Shown here: one piece after another, positions 35,717 through 44,948 of the stretch
How the letters are laid out: each line of letters opens with the position of its first letter
Numbering within the stretch: position 1 is the stretch's first letter
NCBI RefSeq assembly: GCF_001428895.1
Contig: NZ_LMJA01000030.1
Coordinates: 424,902 to 488,901 of the forward strand
Direction: 5' to 3'
DNA from: Mycobacterium sp. Root265
Lineage (GTDB): Bacteria > Actinomycetota > Actinomycetes > Mycobacteriales > Mycobacteriaceae
DNA length: 64,000 nucleotides
Position numbers and translations under genes: made by a program
The notes under the pieces: model-generated
What the model saw: only the letters and a program-made list of their open reading frames with translations
Database searches by the model: none
Told to the model about the DNA's origin: nothing

Positions 35717-36610
35717 CTAGGGCGTGAGGATCTTCAGCGCGCCCGGTACCGCGGTCACGGTGACGGGCAGCGGGCACACGTACTCGCCGTCGGCATAGGC
35801 GTTGATGCCCGGGCAGTCGACGGTGATCGTCGTCGCCCGCGCCGTGCGCACCTCGTCGAGATCGACATGGGTGCCCTTGAACACGGTGGGGAACAGCCGG
35901 ATCAGCCTGGTCCGTGACGCCGAGGCCACCATCGTCGCGTCGAGCAGGCCGTCCCGCGGGTCCGCGCCCGGACAGATCTTCATGCCCCCGCCGTAGCTCC
36001 TGGTGTTGCCGAACGCGGCCAGGGTGAGCTCGGTGACGAGTTCCTCACCACCGTCGAATGACAGCCGGAACGGCAGCAGCCGCAGCTTCGAGATCTCGGC
36101 CACCATGGCCAGGTTGTAGCGCATCCGGCCGTGCGGCCAGGTCATCCGGTTGGTGCGGTCGGTGACCAGCGAATCGAACCCGGCGGCCATCACGGTGCCG
36201 AACCAGCGGTCGGTGCCGTCGGCACCGGAGATTCGGCCCAGGTCGATCTCGCTGATGTTGCCATCGGCGATCACGTCGGCGGCGGCCGCGGGATCCTTTG
36301 CCGGGATACCGAACTCGCGGGCGTGGTCGTTGCCGGTGCCCGCCGGGACGATGCCCAGCGGGATCTCGGTCTGGGCGAGCACCTGCAACGCCAGCGAGAT
36401 GATGCCGTCACCGCCGACGACGACGAGCGCGTCCATACCGCGTTCCAGCGCGCCCTCGACGAGCTGGCGCGCATGTGCGGAGTCACGGCCCGCGATGGCC
36501 ACCACATCGACGCCACGCCGGTGCAGCTGTGTGATGGCCCGCTCCGCGGCGTGCGGTGCGCTGCCGTGCCCCGACGCCGGGTTGGTCAGGACGGTGACCC
36601 GGTTGATCAC
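35717..36610 (-). CDS. Diacylglycerol kinase-type lipid kinase
   Basis: This 297-residue protein of the DAGK catalytic family has NPASGHGSA near the start, the ATP-site glycine motif VVGGDGIIS (GGDG at 66-69), PAGTGNDHAREFG, and GGGMKICPGADPRDGLLD. It phosphorylates diacylglycerol or a related lipid in the membrane. It corresponds to Rv2252 in M. tuberculosis as I recall, linked there to phosphatidylinositol mannoside synthesis. The GTG start overlaps the TGA of the upstream FAD oxidase (GTGA), so the two are coupled. Confidence 0.91.
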   Translation of the reverse strand: MINRVTVLTNPASGHGSAPHAAERAITQLHRRGVDVVAIAGRDSAHARQLVEGALERGMDALVVVGGDGIISLALQVLAQTEIPLGIVPAGTGNDHAREFGIPAKDPAAAADVIADGNISEIDLGRISGADGTDRWFGTVMAAGFDSLVTDRTNRMTWPHGRMRYNLAMVAEISKLRLLPFRLSFDGGEELVTELTLAAFGNTRSYGGGMKICPGADPRDGLLDATMVASASRTRLIRLFPTVFKGTHVDLDEVRTARATTITVDCPGINAYADGEYVCPLPVTVTAVPGALKILTP

Positions 36611-38208
36611 GGAATCAGCTTGCCGGGGTTGAGGATCCCGGCCGGATCCAGGGTCGACTTGACCGATCGCAGGATCTCCACGCCGAGATCGCCGATCTCG
36701 GCCTGCATCCACGGCCGGTGATCGGCGCCGACGGCGTGGTGGTGGGTGATGGTGGCCCCGGTGCGCACCATGGCGTCCGAGGCGGCGGCCTTGGCGCGGC
36801 GCCACTGCTCGATCGGGTCACCCTGCTGGGCGGCGACGACGGTGAAGTACAGCGACGCTCCGGTGGGGTACACATGCGAAATATGGCACATCACCAGTGC
36901 CTGCCCGAGTGACTCGGACAACGCCGCGGTGACGGCGGCCTTGAGCGCGGGGATGTTGGACCAGTTGGTCGCGGTTTCCAGGGTTTCGCACAGTGCGCCG
37001 GCCGCCAGCAGCGAATCCCGCAGGTACGGAGCGCCGAAGCGGCCGTGTTCCCACCCCTTGGCCGGTGCTTCACCCAGGGAGGTGGCGCCGTTGGCCCGCA
37101 GCAGCGCGGCGGTCTCGGCGTGGCGGCTCTCGGTGTGGGCCGCGGTCCCCTCGAACACGGTGATAGCCAGGCAGCCGCCGGTGATGGTCTGCTCGCCGAT
37201 GCTCTCGGTGGTCGCCAGGTTGACGCCGGTTTCGGCCTCGTCGGAGAGCCGGAGCACCGTCGGGCCGGTGCCGGTCTGGATGACGGCACGCAAAGCGGCT
37301 GCGCCGGTGGCGAAATCGGGGAACGACCAGGCCTCGTAGCGGGTGGACTCGGACACCGGGTGCACCCGGACCCGCACCCTGGTGATGATGCCGAACACGC
37401 CCTCGGAGCCGACGATGAGCTGGCGCAGATCGGGGCCGGCCGCCGAGGCCGGCGCGCGGCCCAGGTCGAGCACGCCGGCCGGTGTCACCACGCGCAGCCC
37501 GCGGACCATGTCGTCGAATCTGCCGTAGCCGGCGGAATCCTGTCCCGAGGACCGGGTGGCGGCGAACCCGCCGATGGTGGCGAACTGGAAACTCTGCGGG
37601 AAATGCCCGAGTGAGAAGCCTTGTGCGCCGAGCAGTTCCTCGGCGCGGGGGCCGGTGACGCCGGCGCCGAGTTCGGCCTCGCCGGATTCCGCGTCGAGGC
37701 TGTGCAGTGCGTCCAACCGTCGCAGGTCCAGCGAGATGACCGAGGCGAATCCGCCACGTTCGGGGTCGACGCCGCCGACCACGGTGGTGCCGCCGCCGAA
37801 CGGGACGACGGCGATCCGGCGCTCGGAACAGACGCGCAGCAGTTCGACGATGTCATCCTCCCCGCCGGGAAGCAGCACCGCATCCGGAGCATCCTGCACA
37901 CCGGTATCCTTGCGGCGCAACAGGTCCGGGGTGGACTTGCCACCGGCCCGCAGCAGCCTGCTGGTGTCGTCGGTGCGGCAGAACTGGTCTCCGACAACGG
38001 CTTCCAGCGCTGCGCGGTCCGCGTCGGTCAGTGCCGAGGGGCGCACCCGGACCTCGGTGATCGCCAGTTCGGGGGTGGCCGGGCCGTCGATACCCAGCGC
38101 CTGCTGCAGGAGCGCCTTGATGCCGTCGGAGAGTGGCTTGGCGGCCCGCGGGTCTCCCCAGGCATTCCACTTCATCGGGGGTTGCAGGGCGGCATCAACG
38201 GGCGTCAT
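36607..38208 (-). CDS. FAD-binding oxidase, alkyl-DHAP synthase-like
   Basis: This 533-residue VAO/PCMH-type flavoenzyme has an FAD-binding segment with VVPFGGGTTVVGGVDPE and GFSLGHFPQSFQFATIGG, then RSSGQDSAGYG. The C-terminal FAD-oxidase domain ends HHHAVGADHRPWMQAEIGDLG. It is close to alkyldihydroxyacetonephosphate synthase, which makes ether lipids. The mycobacterial Rv2251-type enzymes have no proven reaction that I know. It is coupled to the lipid kinase downstream and divergent from a TetR gene 20 bases away. A role in glycerolipid or ether-lipid metabolism is inferred. Confidence 0.9.
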   Translation of the reverse strand: MTPVDAALQPPMKWNAWGDPRAAKPLSDGIKALLQQALGIDGPATPELAITEVRVRPSALTDADRAALEAVVGDQFCRTDDTSRLLRAGGKSTPDLLRRKDTGVQDAPDAVLLPGGEDDIVELLRVCSERRIAVVPFGGGTTVVGGVDPERGGFASVISLDLRRLDALHSLDAESGEAELGAGVTGPRAEELLGAQGFSLGHFPQSFQFATIGGFAATRSSGQDSAGYGRFDDMVRGLRVVTPAGVLDLGRAPASAAGPDLRQLIVGSEGVFGIITRVRVRVHPVSESTRYEAWSFPDFATGAAALRAVIQTGTGPTVLRLSDEAETGVNLATTESIGEQTITGGCLAITVFEGTAAHTESRHAETAALLRANGATSLGEAPAKGWEHGRFGAPYLRDSLLAAGALCETLETATNWSNIPALKAAVTAALSESLGQALVMCHISHVYPTGASLYFTVVAAQQGDPIEQWRRAKAAASDAMVRTGATITHHHAVGADHRPWMQAEIGDLGVEILRSVKSTLDPAGILNPGKLIP

Positions 38209-38228
38209 GCGTTACAGTATTACATATC

Positions 38229-38801
38229 ATGTCAATCAGTAACGATGAGTCGCTCGGCGATCGGATCCTCGATGCCGCCGCTGCCTGCGTGCTCGCCTAC
38301 GGCATCGACCGGGTCACTCTGGCCGAGATCGCCCGTCGCGCCGGCGTCAGCCGCCCGACGGTCTACCGGCGCTGGCCGGACACGCCATCGATCCTGGCCG
38401 CCCTGCTCACCTCCAGGGTGACCCGCGTACTCGACGACGCCGGTGACCGCGAGGTCGGCCGGGAGGCGCTGGTCGCCCGCATCGTCGCGGTCGCCGAACG
38501 CCTGCAGCACGACGAGATCGTGATGTCGGTGCTGCACAGCGCCCCCGAACTGGCGATGGTCTACATCGCCGAACGGCTGGGCACCAGCCAACAGATCCTC
38601 ATCGATGCCACCGCCGGTCAGATCGAACTGGCCCAGGAGCACGGCAGCGTGCGTGCCGGCGATCCACGCCGGCTGGCCGCGATGTGCCTGCTCATCACCC
38701 AGTCGACCGTGCAGTCCGCGCAGATGGTCGAGCCCATCCTGGGCGCCGCCGATCTGGCCGCCGAACTCGCCCACGCCCTGAACGGATACCTGCAGCCATG
38801 A
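38229..38801 (+). CDS. TetR family regulator upstream of glpD
   Basis: This 190-residue TetR regulator has the HTH DRILDAAAACVLAYGIDRVT, then LAEIARRAGVSRPTVYRRWP. The C-terminal domain is all-helical. It corresponds to Rv2250c by position. It is divergent from the FAD oxidase/lipid kinase pair with only 20 AT-rich bases between the two start codons. That gap must hold promoter and operator elements overlapping both 5' ends, and no clean palindrome is seen there. Its stop overlaps the ATG of glpD (ATGA). It probably controls glycerol-phosphate and lipid genes on both sides. Confidence 0.9.
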   Translation: MSISNDESLGDRILDAAAACVLAYGIDRVTLAEIARRAGVSRPTVYRRWPDTPSILAALLTSRVTRVLDDAGDREVGREALVARIVAVAERLQHDEIVMSVLHSAPELAMVYIAERLGTSQQILIDATAGQIELAQEHGSVRAGDPRRLAAMCLLITQSTVQSAQMVEPILGAADLAAELAHALNGYLQP

Positions 38802-40333
38802 ACCCTGCACCCATCGAGGACAGCGCCCTCAACCGCGAGCGCCGCAGCACCGAACTCACTGCCCTCGCAGACGGCGGGCCCGTCGATGTCCTGGTCATCG
38901 GCGGCGGGATCACCGGCACCGGCATCGCCCTCGACGCAGCGACCCGCGGGCTGCGGGTAGTCCTGGTGGAGAAACACGATCTGGCGTTCGGCACCAGCCG
39001 CTGGAGTTCCAAACTCGTGCACGGCGGGCTGCGCTACCTGGCCACCGGCAATGTCGGCATCGCCCGCCGCAGCGCCATCGAACGCGGAATCCTGATGACC
39101 CGCAACGCACCTCACCTGGTATCCGCCATGCCGCAGCTGGTTCCGTTGCTACCCGGTATGAACCGGGCCTCCCGCGCTCTGGTCCGGGTCGGGTTCGTGG
39201 CCGGCGACGGGCTACGCCGATTGGCGGGGACCTCGGTCAAGACGCTCCCGCGGTCACGCCGGGTCGATGCCGCCCGCGCGGTGGAGCTGGCGCCGACGGT
39301 GCGCCGTGACGGACTCGACGGCGCCTTCCTGGCCTACGACGGTCAGCTGATCGATGACGCCCGGTTGGTCACCGCGGTGGCCCGCACCGCCGCCCAACAC
39401 GGAGCCACGGTGTTGACCCGGGTTTCCGCCCATGGCGCCCAGGGTGATTCGGTTCGCCTGGTCGACGAGCTCACCGGTGAATCGGTGGACGTGCGCGCCC
39501 GCGCGGTGATCAACGCCTCCGGTGTGTGGGCGGGGGAGGTGGACCCGTCGATCCGGCTGCGGCCCAGCCGTGGCACCCACCTGGTCTTCGACGCGGCCAC
39601 CTTCGGCAATCCCACTGCGGCACTGACCATCCCGATACCGGGGGAGCTCAACCGGTTCGTCTTCGCGATGCCCGAGCAGTTGGGCCGGGTGTACCTGGGC
39701 CTGACCGACGAGGACGCACCCGGGCCGATTCCCGATGTGCCGCAACCGACGCAGGCCGAGGTGTCCTTCCTGCTCGACACCGTGAACACCGCACTGGACA
39801 CCGCGCTGACGCAGGCCGATGTCCGTGGGTCCTACGCCGGGCTGCGGCCGCTCATCGAATCCGGCGGGCACACCGCCGACGTGTCCCGTGAGCACGCGGT
39901 GACCGAATCACCCCACGGCGTGATCAGCGTGATCGGCGGCAAGCTCACCGAATACCGCTACATGGCCGAGGACGTGGTGGACCGCGCGGTGGCGCTGCGC
40001 GGGCTGGCCGCCACCGAATGCCGCACCCGCAACCTGCCGTTGGTGGGTGCGCCCGCCAATCCGGTCGCCACCCCCCGGGCGCCGTCGGACATGCCGTCCT
40101 CACTGGTGGCGCGCTACGGCGCCGAGGCCCCCAACGTCATCGCCCGGGCCACCTGCGACCGGCCCACCGAGCCGGTCGCCGAGGGAATCGATGTCATCCG
40201 CGCCGAATTCGAGTACGCGGTGACCCATGAAGGCGCGTTGAGCGCCGAGGACATCCTGGACCGCCGCACCCGGATCGGCCTGGTGGCCGACGACCGCGGG
40301 CGTGCCGAAGCCGCGGCCGCGGAATTCGTCTGA
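38798..40333 (+). CDS. glpD: Glycerol-3-phosphate dehydrogenase (GlpD type)
   Basis: This 511-residue flavoprotein oxidises glycerol-3-phosphate to DHAP and passes electrons to the quinone pool. The FAD motif is VLVIGGGITGTGIALDAATR. The family signatures GTSRWSSKLVHGGLRYL and GLRPLIESGG are present, with the FAD-closing motif VISVIGGKLTEYR. It is coupled to the preceding TetR gene by a 4-base overlap and corresponds to Rv2249c (glpD1) in M. tuberculosis order. It is a peripheral membrane enzyme. Confidence 0.94.
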   Translation: MNPAPIEDSALNRERRSTELTALADGGPVDVLVIGGGITGTGIALDAATRGLRVVLVEKHDLAFGTSRWSSKLVHGGLRYLATGNVGIARRSAIERGILMTRNAPHLVSAMPQLVPLLPGMNRASRALVRVGFVAGDGLRRLAGTSVKTLPRSRRVDAARAVELAPTVRRDGLDGAFLAYDGQLIDDARLVTAVARTAAQHGATVLTRVSAHGAQGDSVRLVDELTGESVDVRARAVINASGVWAGEVDPSIRLRPSRGTHLVFDAATFGNPTAALTIPIPGELNRFVFAMPEQLGRVYLGLTDEDAPGPIPDVPQPTQAEVSFLLDTVNTALDTALTQADVRGSYAGLRPLIESGGHTADVSREHAVTESPHGVISVIGGKLTEYRYMAEDVVDRAVALRGLAATECRTRNLPLVGAPANPVATPRAPSDMPSSLVARYGAEAPNVIARATCDRPTEPVAEGIDVIRAEFEYAVTHEGALSAEDILDRRTRIGLVADDRGRAEAAAAEFV

Positions 40334-40336
40334 GCG

Positions 40337-41116
40337 CTACTTGGTCGTATAGCCGCCATTGGCCAGAATGGTCTGGCCGGTGATCCACCAGCCCTCGCCG
40401 ACCAGGAAGCGTACTAGCGGAACGATATCGGCCGGATCGGTCAGACCCGTCGAGGTGAACTTCGACAGGTCGGCAGCATTCTGGTTGTACTCGGCCGACT
40501 CTGTGCTTTCCTGACCGTAGAAGAACGGTGTCTCCATCGGACCCGGCGCAATGGCTGTCACTGAGATACCGCGTGGGCCGAATTCCTTGGACGCTGCCCG
40601 TGTGAAGTGCTCCACGGGGGCCTTTGATCCGGCGTAGATGGAATACAGGCCGGTGAAGGCGCCGAGCAGGGATGTAACAACGGTCGTGAGCTTCCCGCCG
40701 TCCGCCAAGTGTTTGCCAGCCTCCTGCATGAAGAAGAACGCCGTCTTGGCGTTGATGGCGAAGATCTTATCGAAATCGTCCTCGGCGATATCCCCGAACG
40801 GCTTCTTGATCACCATGCCGGTGGTGTTGATGGCGATATCAACGCTGCCCATCGCGCCTTTGGCATCGGTCCACAACTGGGTGACCGCTGCCGCGGTGGT
40901 CAGGTCGCCCTGGAGCAGAAACGCCTCCGCGCCAAGGGCCCGCACAGCAGCGGCGGTCTCGTGGGCGGCTGCTCTGCTGCCCTCGCTGTTGTAATGCACG
41001 GCAACCGCCGTGGCGCCCTGCTCGGCCAGGTCACGGGAGATCAGGCCCCCCAGATTCTTCGCACCGCCGGCGATCAGCACATTCTTACCCGCGATGGTGC
41101 GGCCCGGACTTGTCAT
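40337..41116 (-). CDS. SDR family oxidoreductase
   Basis: This 259-residue short-chain dehydrogenase has the cofactor region VLIAGGAKNLGGLIS, which replaces the usual TGxxxGxG with AGGAKNLGG as in several Ser/Thr-poor SDRs. NTTG is in place of NNAG, with a YAGSK active site and APGPMETPFF. The C-terminus ITGQTILANGGYTTK is typical. It is divergent from an AraC regulator 102 bases away, which probably controls it. This two-gene unit interrupts the glpD-accD6 order expected for mycobacteria. Confidence 0.88.
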   Translation of the reverse strand: MTSPGRTIAGKNVLIAGGAKNLGGLISRDLAEQGATAVAVHYNSEGSRAAAHETAAAVRALGAEAFLLQGDLTTAAAVTQLWTDAKGAMGSVDIAINTTGMVIKKPFGDIAEDDFDKIFAINAKTAFFFMQEAGKHLADGGKLTTVVTSLLGAFTGLYSIYAGSKAPVEHFTRAASKEFGPRGISVTAIAPGPMETPFFYGQESTESAEYNQNAADLSKFTSTGLTDPADIVPLVRFLVGEGWWITGQTILANGGYTTK

Positions 41117-41218
41117 CGACCCTCCTGAATTGTTTGCCCGAGGCTAAGGCCGTGGAGGTGCCGGACGCCTTCGAAAAAACTATGGTGGTTGCGGAAAACA
41201 TCCACCGGGGGAGAGTTC

Positions 41219-42067
41219 ATGCGGGTTTGGCAGGGGGAACGACCCAGGACGCCGCGAACGGTGCTCGCCCGCCGTGGTCTCGCGGCCCAGGGCATGAACT
41301 TTTCCTTTGTATCCGAACGCATAGCGACGCCCACCGACTGGTGCTTTTCCGAGGGACACCATGTGCTGGTCGTGCATCGTGACGGCCGGCTGAAATCGAT
41401 GGAGAGTGAGTTCACCTCCGGCCCGACCGGGCGGATTCTGCCGCGCGTCGGCGACGTATGGGTGATACCGGCTGACCACCGATACGCGGCACTGGCCACT
41501 GGCGATACCGTGGGATTTTGTGAAATTGCTCTTCCCGCAACAGCTTTGCCGAGCAGGCAGTTGACGCCTCGAATAGGGCAGCTCGACCCGTTCCTGCACC
41601 GATTGACCGACAGGCTCGCCGGGTTGGCCGATCGTCACGATGCGATGTCGCGCCTGATGCGGGACAGCATCGCCGAGACTGTCCGGCTGCACATCGTCGA
41701 CAGCTACACCGCAGAAGGCGCCTGCGCCCGATCGCCGCGAGATCTGGATGCCTCGACAAAAAATGCGTTGGTCGAGCATCTGGAGACAAGTCTTGACGCC
41801 GACATCACCCTGGCGTCGATGGCCGACTTCGCGGAAATGGCTCCCGCCGACTTCATCCGCGCATTCGCGGCTGCCTTCGGCACCACACCGCACCAGTACC
41901 TGATCGAACGCCGCATCAACCGGGCCAAGACGCTGCTTTCGGCCAGCGTCGCGTCGATCACCGAGATCAGCATGAGCGTCGGCTTCTCAACGCCGAGCCA
42001 TTTCGCGACGACGTTCAAACAGCGGGTCGGTGTGACACCGTCGGCCTACCGGGCCGCCGCGGGCTAG
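41219..42067 (+). CDS. AraC family transcriptional regulator
   Basis: This 282-residue regulator has an N-terminal cupin-like sensor half (about 1-150, PRVGDVWVIPADHRYAA) and a C-terminal double HTH of AraC type (about 185-280). The HTH has ADFIRAFAAAFGTTPHQYLI, RRINRAKTLL and the signature VGFSTPSHFATTFKQRVG. ATG 41219 follows a GGGGGAGAG ribosome-binding site; a TTG 30 bases upstream in the same frame is less likely. It is divergent from the SDR gene, which is the likely target. The inducer is unknown. Confidence 0.9.
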   Translation: MRVWQGERPRTPRTVLARRGLAAQGMNFSFVSERIATPTDWCFSEGHHVLVVHRDGRLKSMESEFTSGPTGRILPRVGDVWVIPADHRYAALATGDTVGFCEIALPATALPSRQLTPRIGQLDPFLHRLTDRLAGLADRHDAMSRLMRDSIAETVRLHIVDSYTAEGACARSPRDLDASTKNALVEHLETSLDADITLASMADFAEMAPADFIRAFAAAFGTTPHQYLIERRINRAKTLLSASVASITEISMSVGFSTPSHFATTFKQRVGVTPSAYRAAAG

Positions 42068-42082
42068 GCACGTCTGAAACGC

Positions 42083-42139
42083 CGAAACTGTATTCCAGAA
42101 GGCGAATGACGAGTGAGGGCCTTCTGGAATACAGTTTCG
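42083..42139. terminator. Bidirectional hairpin terminator with perfect 21-base stem
   Basis: Bases 42083-42103 (starting CGAAACTGTATTCC) are the exact reverse complement of 42119-42139, with a 15-base loop. It lies between the ends of the convergent araC and accD6 genes, 15 bases after one stop and 13 before the other. There is no clear T-run, as is common for mycobacterial hairpin terminators. The perfect stem is unusually long. Confidence 0.8.
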
Positions 42140-42152
42140 CGGGAAATACGGG

Positions 42153-43574
42153 TTACAGCGGGATGTTCTTGTGGCGGCCGCGTCGTGCGGGCGCCTCGGC
42201 CAGCGCCTGGGTGATCACGCTGCGGGTGTGGGCGGGATCGATCTTCGCGTCCACCACGCCGATCTCGATGGCGCTGTCCACGCCACCGGCGATCCGCTCG
42301 TGCTCGGCGGCCAGCTCCTCGTGCAGGGCCTCGCGCTCGTCGTCGGCGGCGGCGGCCAACTTGCGCTTGTGCAGGATGCCGACCGCGGCCTTGGCGCCCA
42401 TGACGGCGACCTCGGCGTCCGGCCAGGCGAAGACCTTGGTGGCACCGAGTGACCGCGAGTTCATCGCGATGTAGGCACCGCCGTAGATCTTGCGGGTGAC
42501 CAGCGTGACGCGCGGAACGGTGGCCTCACCGAACGCGTGCAGCAGCTTCGCGCCGCGGCGCACCACGCCGCCCCACTCCTGGTCCACACCGGGCAGGTAG
42601 CCCGGGACGTCGACGACGACGACCAGCGGGATGCCGAACGCGTCGCACAGGCGCACGAAGCGCGCCGACTTCTCGGCGCTCTCGGAGTTCAGGCAGCCGC
42701 CGAGGCGCAGCGGGTTGTTGGCGATGACGCCGACGGTGCGACCGGCCAGCCGGCCCAGGCCGACCACGATGGACGGCGCCCAGCGGGACTGGAACTCCTC
42801 GAAGTGGGTGTCCTTGTCCAGCAGTGCCTCGACGATCGGGTGCACGTCGTAGGCGCGGCGCGCGGACTCGGGCATCAGGGCCTTGAGGTCGGTGTCGCCG
42901 GCCTCGGCCTTGCTGCGGTCGAAGTGACCCTGCTGGCAGAACAGCCCGACGAGGCGGCGGCCGCGCTCGTAGGCGTCGAGCTCGCCATCGGCGACGATAT
43001 GGCAGACACCGGACTTCTTGTGGTGGGCTTCCGGGCCGCCGAGGGACACCATGTCGACGTCCTCGCCGGTCACGCTGCGCACCACATCGGGCCCGGTGAC
43101 GAAGACCTTGCTGTCCGGCGCCATCACGATGACATCGGTCAGCGCGGGGCCGTAGGCGGCGCCACCGGCGGCGAAGCCGACGACGATCGAGATCTGCGGG
43201 ACATACCCGGAGGCACGGATCATGGCCTCGAAGACCAGTCCGACCGCGTGCAGGGCCTTGACGCCCTCGGCCAGGCGCGCGCCACCGGAGTGCCAGATGC
43301 CGACGATCGGGCTCTGCTCCTCGATGGCGACGTCATAGGCGTTGACGATGTGCGCGCAACCCTCGACGCCCATCGCGCCACCCATGACGGTGCCGTCGGT
43401 GCAGAACGCGACGGTCTTCACGCCGTTGACGGTGCCGGAGGCGGCCAGCACACCGGACTTGTCACGCTCGTGCAGCACGGACACGCTGCCGTCGTCGAAG
43501 AACATCTTCAACCGGAGCAGTGGGTCGCGCGGGTCGAGCGACTCAGCTGCTGCCTCGGGAGCCATAGTGGTCAT
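42153..43574 (-). CDS. accD6: Acyl-CoA carboxylase beta subunit AccD6
   Basis: This 473-residue carboxyltransferase subunit carboxylates acetyl-CoA (and propionyl-CoA) to malonyl-CoA for FAS-I/FAS-II, using the biotinylated AccA3 alpha subunit. It has the biotin-carboxyl and CoA-binding glycine-rich regions (GFAAGGAAYGPALTD, SGGARLAEG, NNPLRLGGCLNSESAEKSA, GYLPGVDQEWGG). Length and N-terminus (MTTMAPEAA) match M. tuberculosis AccD6. It is the last gene of the FAS-II operon, 53 bases after kasB, and ends at a 21-base-stem hairpin. Confidence 0.96.
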   Translation of the reverse strand: MTTMAPEAAAESLDPRDPLLRLKMFFDDGSVSVLHERDKSGVLAASGTVNGVKTVAFCTDGTVMGGAMGVEGCAHIVNAYDVAIEEQSPIVGIWHSGGARLAEGVKALHAVGLVFEAMIRASGYVPQISIVVGFAAGGAAYGPALTDVIVMAPDSKVFVTGPDVVRSVTGEDVDMVSLGGPEAHHKKSGVCHIVADGELDAYERGRRLVGLFCQQGHFDRSKAEAGDTDLKALMPESARRAYDVHPIVEALLDKDTHFEEFQSRWAPSIVVGLGRLAGRTVGVIANNPLRLGGCLNSESAEKSARFVRLCDAFGIPLVVVVDVPGYLPGVDQEWGGVVRRGAKLLHAFGEATVPRVTLVTRKIYGGAYIAMNSRSLGATKVFAWPDAEVAVMGAKAAVGILHKRKLAAAADDEREALHEELAAEHERIAGGVDSAIEIGVVDAKIDPAHTRSVITQALAEAPARRGRHKNIPL

Positions 43575-43627
43575 CCAGTCCTCCTCATTACGCGTCGGAA
43601 TGGTGACCGGCGCCTTCGGTACTTCTG

Positions 43628-44881
43628 TCAGTACTTTCCGAAGGTGAGCGCCACATTGTGCCCACCGAATCCGAACGAGTTGTTGATCGCGTACTTGTAG
43701 TCACCGGTACGGGGCTCGCCAGCCACCACGTCCAGGTCGATCTCGGGATCCAGATTCTTAAGGTTAAGCGTCGGGGGGATGATCCCGTCGCGCAAGGCGA
43801 ACACTGTGAGAATGGACTCCACTGCGCCGACAGCGCCCACGGAGTGACCCAGCGCCGACTTCGGCGCGTACACCGCGGGCTTGTGGCCCTTCATCGCGTT
43901 GTTGATCGCCACGCCCTCGGCGACGTCACCGACACTGGTGCCGGTCGCGTGGGCGTTGATGTGGTCGATATCGCTGGGCTGCAGGCCGGCGAGCTGGATG
44001 GACCGCGACATCGCGTAGCCGGCCTGCTCGCCGTTGGGGTCCGGCGCCACGATGTGGAACCCGTCGGAGGTGACGCTGGCACCCATGATGCGGGCCAGGA
44101 TGTTGGCACCGCGCGCCTTGGCGTGCTCTTCGGTCTCGATGACCATCATCGCGCCGCCCTCGCCGAACACGAAACCGTTGCGGTCCCGGTCGAACGGCCG
44201 GCAGGCGCCGGCCGGGTCATCGTTGGTGTTGGAGAGCACGATGCGCATCTGGGCGAAGCCTGCGATCGGCACCGCTTCGATCTTCGTCTCGACACCACCG
44301 CAGATGGCGATGTCGGCCTCGCCGAGCACGATGTTGCGCCAGGCGTTGGCGATGCCCTCCGAACCCGATGCGCAGGCTGAGATGACGGTGCTGACACCGG
44401 CTTTGGCCTTGCGTTCGAGTCCGACGGCAGCGGCCGCGCCGTTGGGCATGTACATCTGCACCACCAACGGTGAGACCGCCCGCAGGCCCTTGGCCCGCAT
44501 GCCGTCGTAGGCGAAGACGAGTTCCTCGGCCGATCCCAGACCGGTGCCGATGGAGACCATCAGACGCTTGGGGTCGACTTCGGGGGAGCCTGCGTTCTCC
44601 CATACCCGACGGCCGATGACCGTCGACATCTTCTGCAGATAGGACAGGCGACGCAGTTCGACCCGGTTCAGCTCGCTGTCGAAGTCCTCGAGCAGATGGC
44701 CGCCGATGCGTACCGGCAGGTCGTACATCTCGATGAAATCGTCTTCGAGTGTCCGGATGCCGCTTTCACCCGCCAGCAGCTTCTTCCACGTCGTATCTGC
44801 GTCGGTCGCCAACGCGGTCGTCATGGCTACGCCAGTGACGACCACGTTGGGAAGACCGTTCCCCGTTGAGAGCCCAGTCAC
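43628..44881 (-). CDS. kasB: Beta-ketoacyl-ACP synthase KasB
   Basis: This 417-residue elongating condensing enzyme extends meromycolate chains to full length in FAS-II. The active-site cysteine is Cys170 in ISACASG; the histidines are in NAHATGTS and ALGHSVGA. The start chosen is GTG 44881: it is preceded by AGAGGTGGGG and gives the KasB length I recall from M. tuberculosis (417). Another GTG at 44893 would add four residues. It is the second ketosynthase of the operon, a tandem paralogue of kasA, 67 bases after it. Order separates it from KasA (which adjoins acpM). Confidence 0.93.
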   Translation of the reverse strand: MTGLSTGNGLPNVVVTGVAMTTALATDADTTWKKLLAGESGIRTLEDDFIEMYDLPVRIGGHLLEDFDSELNRVELRRLSYLQKMSTVIGRRVWENAGSPEVDPKRLMVSIGTGLGSAEELVFAYDGMRAKGLRAVSPLVVQMYMPNGAAAAVGLERKAKAGVSTVISACASGSEGIANAWRNIVLGEADIAICGGVETKIEAVPIAGFAQMRIVLSNTNDDPAGACRPFDRDRNGFVFGEGGAMMVIETEEHAKARGANILARIMGASVTSDGFHIVAPDPNGEQAGYAMSRSIQLAGLQPSDIDHINAHATGTSVGDVAEGVAINNAMKGHKPAVYAPKSALGHSVGAVGAVESILTVFALRDGIIPPTLNLKNLDPEIDLDVVAGEPRTGDYKYAINNSFGFGGHNVALTFGKY

Positions 44882-44948
44882 GCTGTTCCCCACCTCTTAC
44901 TGCCACATTCCTGCCGAGGACTCTCCTCTGAATCCCCGGTAACGATCC

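Noticed and set aside
38209-38228. Operator for the TetR upstream of glpD
   Set aside because: The 20-base gap is AT-rich and must be regulatory, but no convincing palindrome could be drawn, so no site is listed.
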